64,000 bases of DNA from Colocasia esculenta (lineage: Eukaryota > Streptophyta > Magnoliopsida > Alismatales > Araceae): positions 54,111,545-54,175,544 of the forward strand of contig CM024766.1 in the NCBI GenBank assembly GCA_014218235.1. The letters are read 5' to 3'. Every line of letters starts with the position of its first letter. Within the stretch, counting starts at the first letter, position 1. The notes below the pieces were generated by a model that saw only the letters and a list, made by a program, of their open reading frames with translations, made no database searches and was not told where the DNA came from. The position numbers and the translations under genes are program-made. This document shows, piece by piece, positions 1 through 11,384 of this stretch.

Positions 1-67
1 TCTATAGGTATCTCCTACTCCTGAGACATATCCTATTTGGTATTCCTAGGCTCTGATACCACTAAAT
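1..67 (-). mobile_element. Edge of an upstream family-A element with primer binding site
   Basis: These bases are nearly identical to 7990-8065, the leader next to the 5' LTR of the A element. Bases 51-61 read on the minus strand as TGGTATCAGAG, the initiator-Met-type primer site. Because this leader sits directly left of the LTR at 68, that LTR is also the 5' LTR of another minus-strand copy lying outside the window. Confidence 0.85.
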
Positions 68-3000
68 TGTCACGTCCCGAGAATTACGTAGCGGATATTA
101 GTTCGAAGAATTCGAGTCGATATTCCGAGACGTGGACAGTCGGCAAATAAGCCTCTAGCTAGCACACACTTAATGTGTATCAACACAACATCATAATAGG
201 GCCCAATGTTGAACTCAATATAAATGTATTCAAATTGAAACTAGTACAGGACTAAGACTCAATAAAAGGGAAAATTACACTTATTCCTCATCTCCTACTA
301 CATTGTACTAATGCTCAAAGTAATTTACTATAACTAGATTCATAGTTGGAACGCTCATCACTCGGATGCATTCCCATCCTCGACTTGCTCTTCCTCTTGA
401 ACTTCATAGTCACCTAAATTGGGTAAAAGTAGGGGATGAGCAAACTAGCCCAGTAGAATTTATATCTCAATGTGCGGGCAATGATATAAGTGATTAACAT
501 TTTAGAACTAGGTAAGCAAGATGAATGTCATGATATGCATGTGCGAATAAAACAGATTTAAAACATGATGCATGAAACAAGCTAGATAGAGTGATCATGA
601 TAGAATAAGATCTGGAATGATATAACAAGATAGAACTAGCAATAGATCACTTTGTACAAGCACGCAAGATTTCACTTGATGTCAATAGTTTACAAGAACG
701 CAAGATATCACTAGTTGCAATAAATGCAGGATGGCCATATCACGCAAGCAAGCAAGCAAGATTGCACAAGCACGATCAAGTAACACTAATCAGGCACGTA
801 AACACTAATGTACATCAAGGAAAGATCCACCAAGAGTGCACACAGGCCATGCATATGTGGTTATGTATCTAACATTCAACAAGCAAGAAAGTACTCCCAG
901 CGCAGATGCAACGCCAGTAATCATTATACCCCATGGTTAACAGTATATCTATGACTCGCCGTCATTGGGGCTAGATTGGAGCCCTTGGACATACGTCGTG
1001 CCCTGTCAGCATCTCATGTAAAATTTTAAATGTAGATACCCACAGTCATTAATAATGGCCAATGAGAGTTGCAATAAGTAAGCATGTGTAATGTCATGTT
1101 CATGATGATGATGGGAACAAGTAATAAGTAACTGAACATGATTTCATGATAACAATGGTCAAGAGATAAATTCGATAGTTGAATGGTACGATTGATAATT
1201 TAGTTCAATCTTTATCATAATGGCTTTAGTCTAGATTGTAATTCATGCTCACGAGAACAAGAAGAGAAAGGAAGTGCACGCTAGAGATGTATAAGTGTGT
1301 AGTGATGTACGCGTGTCAATTCACAATCCGTCGGTCTCAAACTCTCGGAAAACACTTAACATGATGGCATGCAAAGATCAATGTGTTTAACTACATATGG
1401 GTTTACAAGATTTTAAGATAATATTTATCATTTAAATCAAGCTAGAATGGTAACAAGAGTAAATCACAAGTTTCATGCATGATGATTTCATTAAGAAAGC
1501 AATTAGAATAATATTCATGTAATTAAGGATTTTTCAATGGGTTAAATACTTTTAAGCCATTAAATAGACATTATGAAATGATCAGACCCAAGACAGGCAA
1601 TATTTTGCAAGGGTAGTGTCGACACCCCCCTTACTGGTGTCGACACTATGCTCTAGATACAAGGCAAAATAATGAAGAATTGGTCAAGTAGTGTCGACAC
1701 TGGTCCAGATAGTGTCGACACAGTGCTTCAAATACAAGGCAAAAAGGTCAAGTAGTGTCGACACTAGTTCAGGTGGTGTCGACACTAGAGACAGCTCCCA
1801 GAACAACTTCTGGCCAATCTGGGACAGTGTGTCGACACTAGCCCAAGTAGTGTCGACACTAGTAGCCTTCCAGAACACCTTTTGGACAAAACTGGTCAGG
1901 TAGTGTCGACACTAGATCAGGTAGTGTCGACACTAGAGACCTTCCCAGAACACCTTCTGGGCTGTGCTGGGACAGTGTGTCGGCACTGGCTCAAGTAGTG
2001 TCGACACTAGTGCCCTTCCAGAACAAAACTTATAGGTCGAGTGCAACCTGAAAACACATCTCATGTAGGATTTACTTACCCTACTTATAACTCTCTAAAA
2101 AATGACATTTAGACAAAACATTCAACACATAATATGACTAGGACAACTAGTAGAAGAACTTTGATGTTGGGTGTTTGGCCTAATTCTGTTTCGAATCCCG
2201 AGAAACATATGAAGACATAAAATTAAGTGCAAGCTGAAATCGCAGAATCCTGCAGTGACTCTCTTACTATGCTTATAACTCTGTAAACAAAGACTTTTAG
2301 AAAAAATGGCCAACATGAAAGATGATCGTAACTTCACGTAGGAGAACTTTTATGAAGGAAGTTGGGTCTAATTCGATACGAAATTGAGTGCATAATAAGA
2401 AGAACGGGAAAAGCCCTAACAGTGCGCGACTTTGGCAAAACTCTTACGATTCAAAATATACTAAATGAAATTCGATGAAACCAATGGGAAACGAAAGTTA
2501 ACTTGATTCTCTACACATTGGTATAGGATATGTTAAGATTTGGCCCGAGAAAACCTACCTTCTGGGTTGAAGAAGTCTCATTTTTCCAGAAAAACCCGTG
2601 TTCAGACCACCTGGAGGAGAACGCTTACCCCTTCGTGTATACTACATGGAATTTGGGCATTCCACTTGGGTAAGAACATAGACTTGACCCTCTTTCTAGG
2701 GGCATAAGCCTTGTAAGGTTTGGTTTAGGTTTGACTCACCTTTGGTCGACTTCAAGATTATGGTCTGTGCAGGTCGCAGCAGACACAACGGGGAAGAAGA
2801 ACGGCTTGGTGTGGGGATCTCCTGCTTCTCCAGCTGCCAAGAACTCCTCCACACGACCCTAGCAAGTTCTAAAACTCGTTCCTAAGGTTTGGTGAAGAGT
2901 ATTTAAGCAATCATGGTGTTTTAGGAGTCCTATTATGACTAGGAAAGTCAAGTTGCGGTTTTGACAGGTTAGTTTCCTTCTTAGGGAGGATTTCTTCCTC

Positions 3001-3384
3001 CCATAGAGTGTGTGAGGCTTTAGGAAACCTCCTTCCACAGATAGGCACGAATTTGGGTTGCCAAGAATGCATGATTGCATCCCAATTTAACTCAAATTAC
3101 CTTTTTCTAATTTTAGCTTATTTAGAGTTACGAATTTTCCCTGCATTTTCTAGCTTTATTGGATTATTGGGCTACATGATGTCCATTGACCCAATTATGA
3201 TTTGGGTAATTAATATATAATGTTGGAAGTCCCTTCAACACTTTTATTTAATTTTTTTGATTGCATGATTTTTCTGACTTGCTCTAGCACGTACGATAAT
3301 GATGCGTATGCTTTACATACTTGAAAATTATTTATTTCCTTTTATTTGAATTCTTCATATAGCTAAAATTTCCGAGGTGCTACA
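68..3384 (-). repeat. 3' LTR of element A (also 5' LTR of the next copy to the left)
   Basis: It starts TGTCACGTCCC and ends GGTGCTACA on the plus strand, so TG..CA ends are intact. It matches 8066-11384. It contains no convincing gene; short open frames across the palindrome array are by-products of the repeat. A weak minus-strand TATA-like TTAAATA lies near 2900-2906, and the palindrome array at 1616-2007 would lie downstream of it in the transcribed part. Confidence 0.93.
1616..2007. repeat. Array of twelve GTGTCGACAC palindromes in six pairs
   Basis: The 10-bp palindromes start at 1616, 1637, 1691, 1712, 1755, 1776, 1829, 1850, 1903, 1924, 1977 and 1998. Within every pair the step is exactly 21 bp. 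Pair-to-pair steps are 75, 64, 74, 74 and 74. Eleven are perfect; the one at 1977 reads GTGTCGGCAC. Several extend to the 14-bp palindrome TAGTGTCGACACTA. The DNA between pairs (CAGAACA.CTTCTGG type) is itself repeated. Confidence 0.95.
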
Positions 3385-3396
3385 CCCTCCCCCACT
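3385..3396 (-). other. Polypurine tract of element A
   Basis: The minus strand reads AGTGGGGGAGGG immediately before the TGTAGCACC start of the 3' LTR. Position and composition are those expected for plus-strand DNA priming in LTR retrotransposons. Confidence 0.85.
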
Positions 3397-3432
3397 TAAG
3401 AGAATTTGGTCCCCAAATTCATGTATAGCAAG

Positions 3433-4809
3433 TTATTGTACAAGTGAGGTGTACTTACTTGTGAATAGCTCCGGGTATCTTTTGCGCATTGCTTCCTCAG
3501 TTTCCCACGTGTCGTCCTCATCCATGCGTTGATTCCATCTAACCCTTACTAGTGGAATAACCTTGCTCCTTAGTTGGCGTAGTTCCCAGTCCACGATCTT
3601 AATTGTCTTCTCTTGATATGTTCCGTCTTTGTTGAATTCCAGAAGCTCGTATTCTATAACATGCCATGGATCTCGTACATACTTTTTCAACATGGATATG
3701 TGGAACACATTGTGTATTCCGTCCATTTGTGGTGGTAAAGCGAGACGATATGCCACCTCGCCGACTCTTTCAAGAATTTTGAAAGGCCCGTCAAACCTTG
3801 GTGACAACTTGCCTTTAATGCCAAAACGCCTGATCCCACGGCCTGGAGACACCTTTAAGAATACATGTTCACCCACCTGAAACTCCAGGTCTCTCCTTCT
3901 GTTATCTGCATATGCCTTTTGTCTTTGCAGTGCCACTGCCATTCTTTCTTTAATAAGCTTTACCTTCTCTGTGGTTTCCCTTATCATCTCTGGTCCTAGC
4001 ATTTGCTTTTCTCCAACTTCATACCAACATATTGGAGATCGGCAACCTCTGCCATAGAGTGCTTCAAATGGTGCCATTTGGATGCTAGCTTGATAGCTAT
4101 TATTGTAGGCGAACTCCACAAGAGGTAAGTGTTCGTGCCAGCTACCTCCAAAATCTAGGACACATGCTCTAAGCATATCTTCAACCACCTGGTTGGTTCT
4201 CTCCGTCTGACCATCTGTTTGTGGATGGAAAGCCGTGCTAAAGTTCAGTTTAGATCCCAAGGAGTAATGTAGTCCTTTCCAAAAATGGGATGTAAACCTA
4301 GGGTCTCTATCAGACACGATAGACACCAGTACTCCATGTAATCTGACTATTTCCTTCACATACAATGCAGCCAAAACATCTACTGACCACTTATTCTTCA
4401 CTGGCAAGAAGTGAGCCGACTTAGTTAAGCGGTCGACAATAACCTAGATTCCCTCGAATCCACCTCTAGATTTAGGTAGTCCGAAAATAAAATCCATCCC
4501 TATACCTTCCCATTTCCATGCCGGGATTTCTAGGGGTTTGAGTTTACCTGCGGGTCGCATGTGTTCCGCCTTGACCCTTTGACATGTTAAACAATGGGCG
4601 ACATATTCCGCCACCTCTCTCTTCATATTAGGCCACCAGAAGTTTCTTTTCAAATCTTGATACATTTTGGTAGTTCCTGGATGAATAGTATATCTGGTCT
4701 TGTGAGCCTCATCCATGATCATTTTCTTTGTCTCCGCATGGTCGGGTACACAGACCCGATCCCGGAACAATACCCTTCCATCTTCAGTTAATGAGAAATC
4801 CGGCCTCTA
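3433..4809 (-). pseudogene. Element A integrase with chromodomain-like C terminus, broken
   Basis: Integrase inserts the cDNA into the chromosome. An H-H-C-C zinc-binding region is visible (HPGTTKMYQDLKRNFWWP then CLTCQ). The catalytic core shows the first Asp in GMDFI, the second in SDRDPRFTS and the Glu in VVEDMLRA. The C terminus has the pattern DPWHVIE, then a region ending RVRWNQR..DDTWE.EE.M, which resembles the chromodomain tail of plant chromoviruses. In-frame stops lie at 4807-4809 and 4444-4446; the latter replaces the Trp expected in GIWVIVDRLTK. The frame is the same as RT and RNase H, so this is the end of one polyprotein. Not functional as it stands. Confidence 0.9.
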
Positions 4810-4884
4810 GTCCAGGTTAGCCTTAATCTCCACAAGTACAGGGTCATTGTCTTGGAGTGTTGTGATGTCCTCCAATAGTGTGGG

Positions 4885-5664
4885 TTATGCTCTAACTCTA
4901 GCAACAAAGCATCCCTTCTCTTTGATGTCAGCATCGATATTTAACTTGGCGAAGTCTTCTAATAACTTCCATTCGTCTACCATTAAGCTCGACAACGTGA
5001 TCATTGGCTTCCTACTTAGAGCATCTGCCACAGCATTTACTTTTCCTGGGTGATATTGGATCATGAAGTCGAAGTCCTTGAGATACTCCAACCACTGCCA
5101 CTGTCTCATATTCAAGTCCTGCTGAGAAAACAGATACGTCAAACTTTTATGGTCAGAAAACACAATGAATTTCTCACCATATAGATAATGACGCCATATC
5201 TTCAAGGCAAAGACTACAGCAGCTAGCTCCAGATCATGTACTGGATAATTGTCCTCGTGCTTCTACAATTGTCTGAACGCATAGCATATATCCTTCCCAT
5301 TTTGCATCAGCACACAGCTAAGGACGATCCCAGATGCATCGGTGTATACTTCAAAACTACCCTCAACCACTGGCAGGGTCAGTACGGGTGCCGAGGTAAG
5401 GTGTTCTTTCAATGCCCTGAAACTTTCTTCACATTCATCAGTCCATGTGAATGGATTTTCCTTCCTGGTAAGCCTAGTCAAAAGTACAGCTATCTTTGAG
5501 AAATCTTTAATGAAGCGACGATAATAACCGGCTAAACCAAGAAAGCTTCTAATCTCCGACACCGTTGTCGGCCTTTCCCAGTTCTTCACCGCCTCCACCT
5601 TAGATGGATCCACAGAGATTCCCTCCTTGGATATGATGTGACCAAGGAAAGACACTTCCTCCAT
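4885..5664 (-). pseudogene. Element A RNase H region, broken
   Basis: This follows RT in the same frame and would degrade the RNA strand of the RNA-DNA hybrid. The RT-RNase H connection is clear (FLGHIISKEGISVDPSKVEA, then IRSFLGLAGYYRRFIKDFSK). RNase H begins near EVYTDASG and continues through WRHYLYGEKF, DHKSLTYLFSQ and HPGKVNAVADALSRK. A TAG at 5263-5265 and a TAA at 4885-4887 interrupt it; the TAA sits where related elements have Gln. The family motif has YASRQL where this copy reads YAFRQL. Confidence 0.9.
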
Positions 5665-6470
5665 CTAAAATTCACACTTACTAAGTTTAGCATAGAGTTT
5701 ATTATCTCTGAGCACTTGTAGAGCAACCTTCAAGTGTTTCTCACGCTCTTCTTTAGATTTGGAGTAAATAAGGATGTCATCAATGAACACCACTATAAAC
5801 TGGTCCAAGTACGGCCTATAAATATTGTTCATAAGTTGCATGAAAGCCGCTGGAGCATTTGTTAAACCAAACGGCATGACCACGAACTCATAGTGACCAT
5901 ATCTACTCCGGAATGCAAACTTGTGAATATCCTCCTCCTTTATTCTTAGTTGATGGTAGCCTGATCTTAGATCTATCTTGGAGAAATATTGTGCACCAGA
6001 GATCTGGTCAAACAGATCGTCGATGCAGGGCAGTGGATACTTATTCTTTATTGTCAACTGGTTCAACTGACGGTAATCAATGCATAGCCTCATTGTCCCG
6101 TTCTTCTTTCTGACGAATAGCACTGGCGCTCCCCACGGGGATGTGCTAGGCCTGATAAAACCCTGATCTAGCAATTCTTGGATCTGTCTCTTCAATTCCT
6201 GCAATTCAACAGGGGACATACGATACAGATCCTTTGAAACAGGGGCTGCCCCCGGGAGTAACTCAATGGTGAAGTTTACCTCCCGCTCAGGTGGTATACC
6301 AGGTAATTCCTCTGGAAATACATCAGGATAGTCTCTGGCTATTGGAGTGTCTTCTAGGGTTGGTTTCTTCTTTTTAGTTGCTAAGACAGAAACTAGGAAA
6401 GCATCACAACCCTGGTTTCCTTTAGGGAGGATATCAAGATAGGTGTTTGTGATAACGGGTGCCAAGTAGC
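5665..6470 (-). pseudogene. Element A reverse transcriptase
   Basis: RT copies element RNA into cDNA. Motifs in order are KEL-type LLDQGFIRPSTSPWGAPVLFV, IDYRQLNQLT, SKIDLRSGYHQLRI, FGLTNAPAAFM and the catalytic VVFIDDILIYS box. The frame stays open for about 266 codons and ends at a TAG (5665-5667) that replaces the Trp usual in KCEFW. The join to the protease upstream needs a frame change near 6470, so a small indel has broken the gag-pol frame there. Confidence 0.93.
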
Positions 6471-6913
6471 GATAGAGTTGGGAGGTTTGGTCTTTTAAAA
6501 GTGACCCTCCTATGGCGACAGTTTACATCGGCATCATATTCAATTAGCCAATCGACACCTAAAATGGCATCATATCCCTTCATGTCTAAACAGATGAGGT
6601 CGGCAGGGAGATTGTGTCCTCCAATCATAGTTTCACATTTTGGCAAGTAGTGAGTGAGTTCAGATTCCGAGCCTAGTGGAGAGGCTACAGAAATCTTGGA
6701 TTTCAAGGGTACATGTTTGACAGGTAGAGTTGCAGCAAATGTGGTGGAAATAAATGAATATGCAGCTCCAGTATCAATAAGCACAAAAGCAGTTTGAGAG
6801 TGTATGGAAATAGTACCTTCCACCATACCCCCTTCCTTGGGTAGGTCAGCTTCAATGACAGCATTAAGGCGTCACTGACGCCGTGGTGCATTTTGGGCTT
6901 TACCTGGTTGGTC
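6434..6913 (-). pseudogene. Element A aspartic protease region
   Basis: The protease matures the Gag-Pol polyprotein. The active-site triad region reads AFVLIDTGAAYSFIS, and the downstream YDAILGVDWL motif typical of plant gypsy proteases is present. It shares the gag frame; a TAG at 6914-6916 ends gag and a TGA lies at 6872-6874. The frame runs out at 6434, overlapping the RT frame by about 30 bases, which marks a frameshift rather than a programmed overlap (inference). Confidence 0.88.
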
Positions 6914-7828
6914 CTACATCATTGGACAGTCAGGAATACGGTGGTCACGACCACCACATCTCAAGCATGCCCTGAGCTTCTTCCAGCATTCCTCAGCTCG
7001 GTGTCTTGGTTTATCGCAGAATTTGCAGTTCTCAGCCAACTGCCTCCCTTCCACCTTGACTCTCTTGTCTCCAACAACGTCTCTCCCGACATTCGGTCGC
7101 TTGTTGTTGTTGTTGACCTTGTTGTTACGAAAAGTTGGAGCAATATTGGGCGCTCCCTTCTTCACGAAAATTGGCTTGGAGTTGTCCTTACCCCTCATAC
7201 CCTCTACCTTGGCCATGGTGTCTTCTACCAGCTGAGCTCTCTGGACCATCTCAGTGTAAGTTTGAATGTTGTGTGGTCCCAGCCTTTTAATAAACATGGG
7301 CCTGAGCCCATCCATGAACCAATTTGACTTTAGTCTTTCAGTTCCCACCAGGTGTGGGGCATACACAGCAAGACGCGCGAACTGAGCCTCATACTCAGCC
7401 ACGGACATCCCTTTCTGTTTCAGTGCAGCAAACTCCGCTGCCTTCTTCTCCTTGACTTTCTAAGAGAAATATTTTCCCCGGAATATCTCCAGGAATCCGG
7501 CCCACTCTAGTTCAGCTATATTAGGCAGGTGGGCCGATGTGGCCTTCCACCATGCTCGGGCATCCTTTGTAAATTGAAAAGTGGCCAGTACCACCTTCTC
7601 CCTATTAGTGCATTGCATTACTTGGAAGATCCTTTCTATTTCTTCCTGCCAGTTTTCTGCCTCGTCTGGGTCAGGGGATCCAGAGAAACGAGGAGGGTTC
7701 AAACTCCTAAAATTTCAGTGCAGATCACCGGCTCCATTCCTTGCAGCTCCAGCCTGAACTACATTTTGTAATGCCTGGGTCAACCCAGCCACGGTTTCTT
7801 GCATAGCTTGCCATTGATTACGAGCCAT
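6914..7828 (-). pseudogene. Element A gag with two CCHC zinc knuckles
   Basis: Gag forms the virus-like particle and binds element RNA. I chose the ATG at 7828 because it opens MARNQWQAMQE in the frame of the rest, about 240 bases after the primer site. The capsid part includes NPPRFSGSPDPDEAENWQ and MSVAEYEAQFARL. Two knuckles fit CX2CX4HX4C: CKFCDKPRHRAEEC and CLRCGGRDHRIPDC. Stops lie at 7715-7717 (TGA) and 7460-7462. Confidence 0.88.
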
Positions 7829-8048
7829 TGCAGTTGAGTGTAAGAGTTATGAAGGTTCCTGAGAAAAGGATGGAAACTAATTAATGTCTCTAGATACATT
7901 ATAAGAGTCAATGGGTAGCAGTGTTTAATTCTTTCTATCACATTCCCAGTCTCTACCCATTCTCACCAGGTACTATATTTAATTTCCATAACCTAGGTTC
8001 CATAGGTATCTCCTATTCCTGAGACATATCCTATTTGGTATTCCTAGG

Positions 8049-8059
8049 CTCTGATACCA
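8049..8059 (-). other. Primer binding site of element A
   Basis: The minus strand reads TGGTATCAGAG six bases inside the 5' LTR edge. This complements the 3' end of plant initiator tRNA-Met and primes minus-strand cDNA in many plant gypsy and copia elements. Confidence 0.92.
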
Positions 8060-8065
8060 CTAAAC

Positions 8066-11000
8066 TCTCACGTCCCGAGAATTACGCAGCGGATATTAGT
8101 TCGAAGAATTCGAGTCGATATTCCGAGACGTGGACAGTCGAAAAATAAGCCTCTAGCTAGCACGCACTTAATGTGTATCAACACAACATCATAATAGGGC
8201 CCACATGTTGAACTCAATATAAATTGTATTCAAATTGAAACTAGTACAGGACTAAGACTTAATAAAATGGAAAATTACACTTATTCCTCATTTCCTACTA
8301 CATTGTACTAATGCTCAAAGTAATCTACTATAACTAGATTCATAGTTGGAACGCTCATCACTCGGATGCATTCCCATCCTCGACTTGCTCTTCCTCTTGA
8401 AATTCATAGTCACCTAAATTGGGTAAAAGTAGTGGGATGAGCAAACTAGCCCAATAGGATTTATATCTCAATGTGCGGGCAATGATATAAGTGATTAACA
8501 TTTTAGAACTAGGTAAGCACGATGAATGTCATGATACGCATGTGCGAATAAAACAAATTTAAAACATGATGCATGAAACAAGCTAGATAGAGTGATCATG
8601 ATAGAATAAGATCTGGAATGATATAACAAGAGAGAACTAGCAATAGATGACTTTGTACAAGCACGCAAGATTTCACTTGATGTCAATAGTTTACAAGAAT
8701 GCAAGATATCACTAGTTGCAATAAATGCAGGATGGCCATATCACGCAAGCAAGCAAGCAAGATTGCACAAGCACGATCAAGTAACACTAATCAGGCACGT
8801 AAACACTAATGTACACCAAGGAAAGATCCACCAAGAGTGCACACAGGCCACGCGTATGTGGTTATGTATCTAACATTCAACAAGCAAGAAAGTACTCCCG
8901 GCGCAGATGCAATGCCAGTAATCATTATACCCCATGGTTAACAGTATATCTATGACTCGCCGTCATTGGGGCTAGATTGGAGCCCTTGGACACACGCCGT
9001 GCCCTGTCAGCATCTCATGTAAAATTTTAAATGTAGATACCCACAGTCATTAATAATGGCCAATGAGAGTTGCAATAAGTAAGCATGTGTAATGTCATGT
9101 TCATGATGATGATGGGAACAAGTAATAAGTAACTGAACATGATTTCATGATAACAATGGTCAAGAGATAAATTCGGTAGCTGAATGGTATGATTGATAAT
9201 TTAGTTAAATCTTTATCATAATGGCTTTAGTCTAGATTGTAATTCATGCTCACGAGAACAAGAAGAGAAAGGAAGTGCACGCTAGAGATGTATAAGTGTG
9301 TAGTGATGTACGCGTGTCAATTCACAATCCGTCGGTCTCAAACTCTCGGAAAACACTTAACATGATGGCATGCAAAGATCAATGTGTTTAACTACATATG
9401 GGTTTACAAGATTTTAAGATAATATTTATCATTTAAATCAAGCTAGATTGGTAACAAGAGTAAATCACAAGTTTCATGTATGATCATTTCATTAAGAAAG
9501 CAATTAGAATAATATTCATGTAATTAAGGATTTTTCAATGGGTTAAACACTTTTAAGCCATTAAATAGACATCATGAAATGATCAGACCCAAGACAGGCA
9601 ATATTTTGCAAGGGTAGTGTCGACACACCCCTTACTGGTGTCGACACTATGCTCCAGATACAAGGCAAAATAATGAAGAATTGGTCAAGTAGTGTCGACA
9701 CTGGTCCAGGTAGTGTCGACACAGTGCTTCAAATACAAGGCAAAAGGTCAAGTAGTGTCGACACTAGTTCAAGTGGTGTCGACACTAGAGACAGCTGCCA
9801 GAACAACTTCTGGCCAATCTGGGACAGTGTGTCGACACTAGCCCAAGTAGTGTCGACACTAGTAGCCTTCCAGAACACCTTTTGGACAAAACTGGTCAGG
9901 TAGTGTCGACACTAGATCAGGTAGTGTCGACACTAGAGACCTTCCCAGAACACCTTCTGGGCTGTGCTGGGACAGTGTGTCGACACTGGCTCAAGTAGTG
10001 TCAACACTAGTGCCCTTCCAGAACAAAACTTATAGGTCGAGTGCAACCTGAAAACACATCTCATGCAGGATTTACTTACCCTGCTTATAACTCTCTAAAG
10101 AATGACATTTAGACAAAATGTTCAACACAAAATATGACGAGAACAACTAGTAGAAGAACTTTGATGTTGGGGGTTTGACCTAATTCGGTTTCGAATCCCG
10201 AGAAACATATGAAGACATAAAATTAAGTGCAGTCTGAAATCGCAGAATCCTGCAGTGACTCTCTTACTATGCTTATAACTCTCTAACAAAAGACTTTTAG
10301 ACAAAATGTCCAACATGAAAGATGATCAAAACTTCAATTAGAAGAACGTTTAGGAAGGAAGTTTAGTCTAATTCGATACGAAATCGAGTGCATAATAAGA
10401 AGAACGGGAAAAGCCCTAACAGTGCATGACTTTGGCAAAACTCTTACGATTCAAAATATACTAAATGAAATTCGATGAAACCAGTGTGAAACGAAAGTTA
10501 ACTTGATTCTCTACACATTGGTATTGGATATTTTAAGATTTGGCCCGAGAAAACCTACCTTTTGGGTTGAAGAAGTATCATTTTTACAGAAAAACCCATG
10601 TTCAGACCACCTGGAGGAGAACGCTTACCCCTTTGTGTATACTGCATGAAATTTGGGCATTCCACTTGGGTAAGAACGTAGACTTGACCCTCTTTCCAGG
10701 GGTATAAGCCTTGCAAGGTTTGGTTTAGGTTTGACTCACCTTTGGTCGACTTCAAGATGATGGTCTGTGCAGGTCGCAGCAGACACAACGGGGAAGAAGA
10801 ACGGCTTGGTGTGGGGATCTCCTGCTTCTCCAGCTGCCAAGAACTCCTCCACACGACCCTAGCAAGTTCTAAAACTCATTCCTAAGGTTTGGTGAAGAGT
10901 ATTTAAGCAGCCATGGTGTTTTAAGAGTCCTATTATGACTAGGAAAGCCAGGTTGCGGTTTTGACAGGTTAATTTCCTTCTTAGGGTGGATTTCTTCCTC

Positions 11001-11384
11001 CCATAGAGTGTGTGAGGCTTTAGGAAACCTCCTTCCACAGATAGGCACGAATTTGGGTTTCCAAGAATGCATGATTGCATCCCAATTTAACTCAAATTGC
11101 ATTTTTCTAATTTCAGCTTATTTAGAGTTACGAATTTTCCCTGCATTTTCTAGCTATATTGGATTATTGGGCTACATGATGTCCATTGACCCAATTATGA
11201 TTTGGGTCATTAATATATAATGTTGGAAGTCCCTTCAACACTTTTATTTAATTTTTTTGATTGCGTCATTTTTCCGACTTGTTCTAGCACGTACGATAAT
11301 GATGCGTATGCTTTACATACTTGGAAATTATTTATTTCCTTTTATTTGAATTCTTCATATAGCTAAAATTTTTGGGGTGCCACA
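8066..11384 (-). repeat. 5' LTR of element A
   Basis: It is the partner of 68-3384. It starts TCTCACGTCCC (the TG end is mutated to TC) and ends GGTGCCACA. It carries the same non-coding content. Confidence 0.93.
9617..10007. repeat. GTGTCGACAC palindrome array, second LTR copy
   Basis: It has twelve sites with the layout of 1616-2007: 9617, 9638, 9692, 9713, 9755, 9776, 9829, 9850, 9903, 9924, 9977, 9998. Here the site at 9977 is perfect and the one at 9998 is mutated (GTGTCAACAC), whereas in the left LTR it is the eleventh site that is mutated. The ancestral LTR therefore had twelve perfect sites. Confidence 0.95.

Larger units (their letters stand above)
68..11384 (-). mobile_element. Family A Ty3/gypsy chromovirus, two 3.3-kb LTRs, minus strand
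   Basis: The order on the minus strand is 5' LTR (8066-11384), primer site, gag, protease, RT, RNase H, integrase with chromodomain-like tail, polypurine tract, 3' LTR (68-3384). The gene order PR-RT-RH-INT and the tail mark it as a chromovirus. The long LTRs suggest the Tekay/Del side of that clade (inference). The two LTRs align along their whole length with scattered substitutions, so the insertion is fairly recent compared with H. Coding regions hold many stops, so this copy cannot make its proteins. The base run after the right LTR is CACAA; the matching left duplication is outside the window because the left LTR is shared with another copy. Confidence 0.92.

Noticed and set aside
1684..1903. 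Open frames of 60-85 codons on both strands across the GTGTCGACAC array (also at 9649-9903)
   Set aside because: They are rich in repeated SVDT/VSTL residues and exist only because the repeat lacks stops; both strands are open equally.
6434..6465. Programmed -1 frameshift between protease and RT in element A
   Set aside because: No slippery heptamer is visible and related element G keeps protease and RT in one frame, so a plain indel is more likely.
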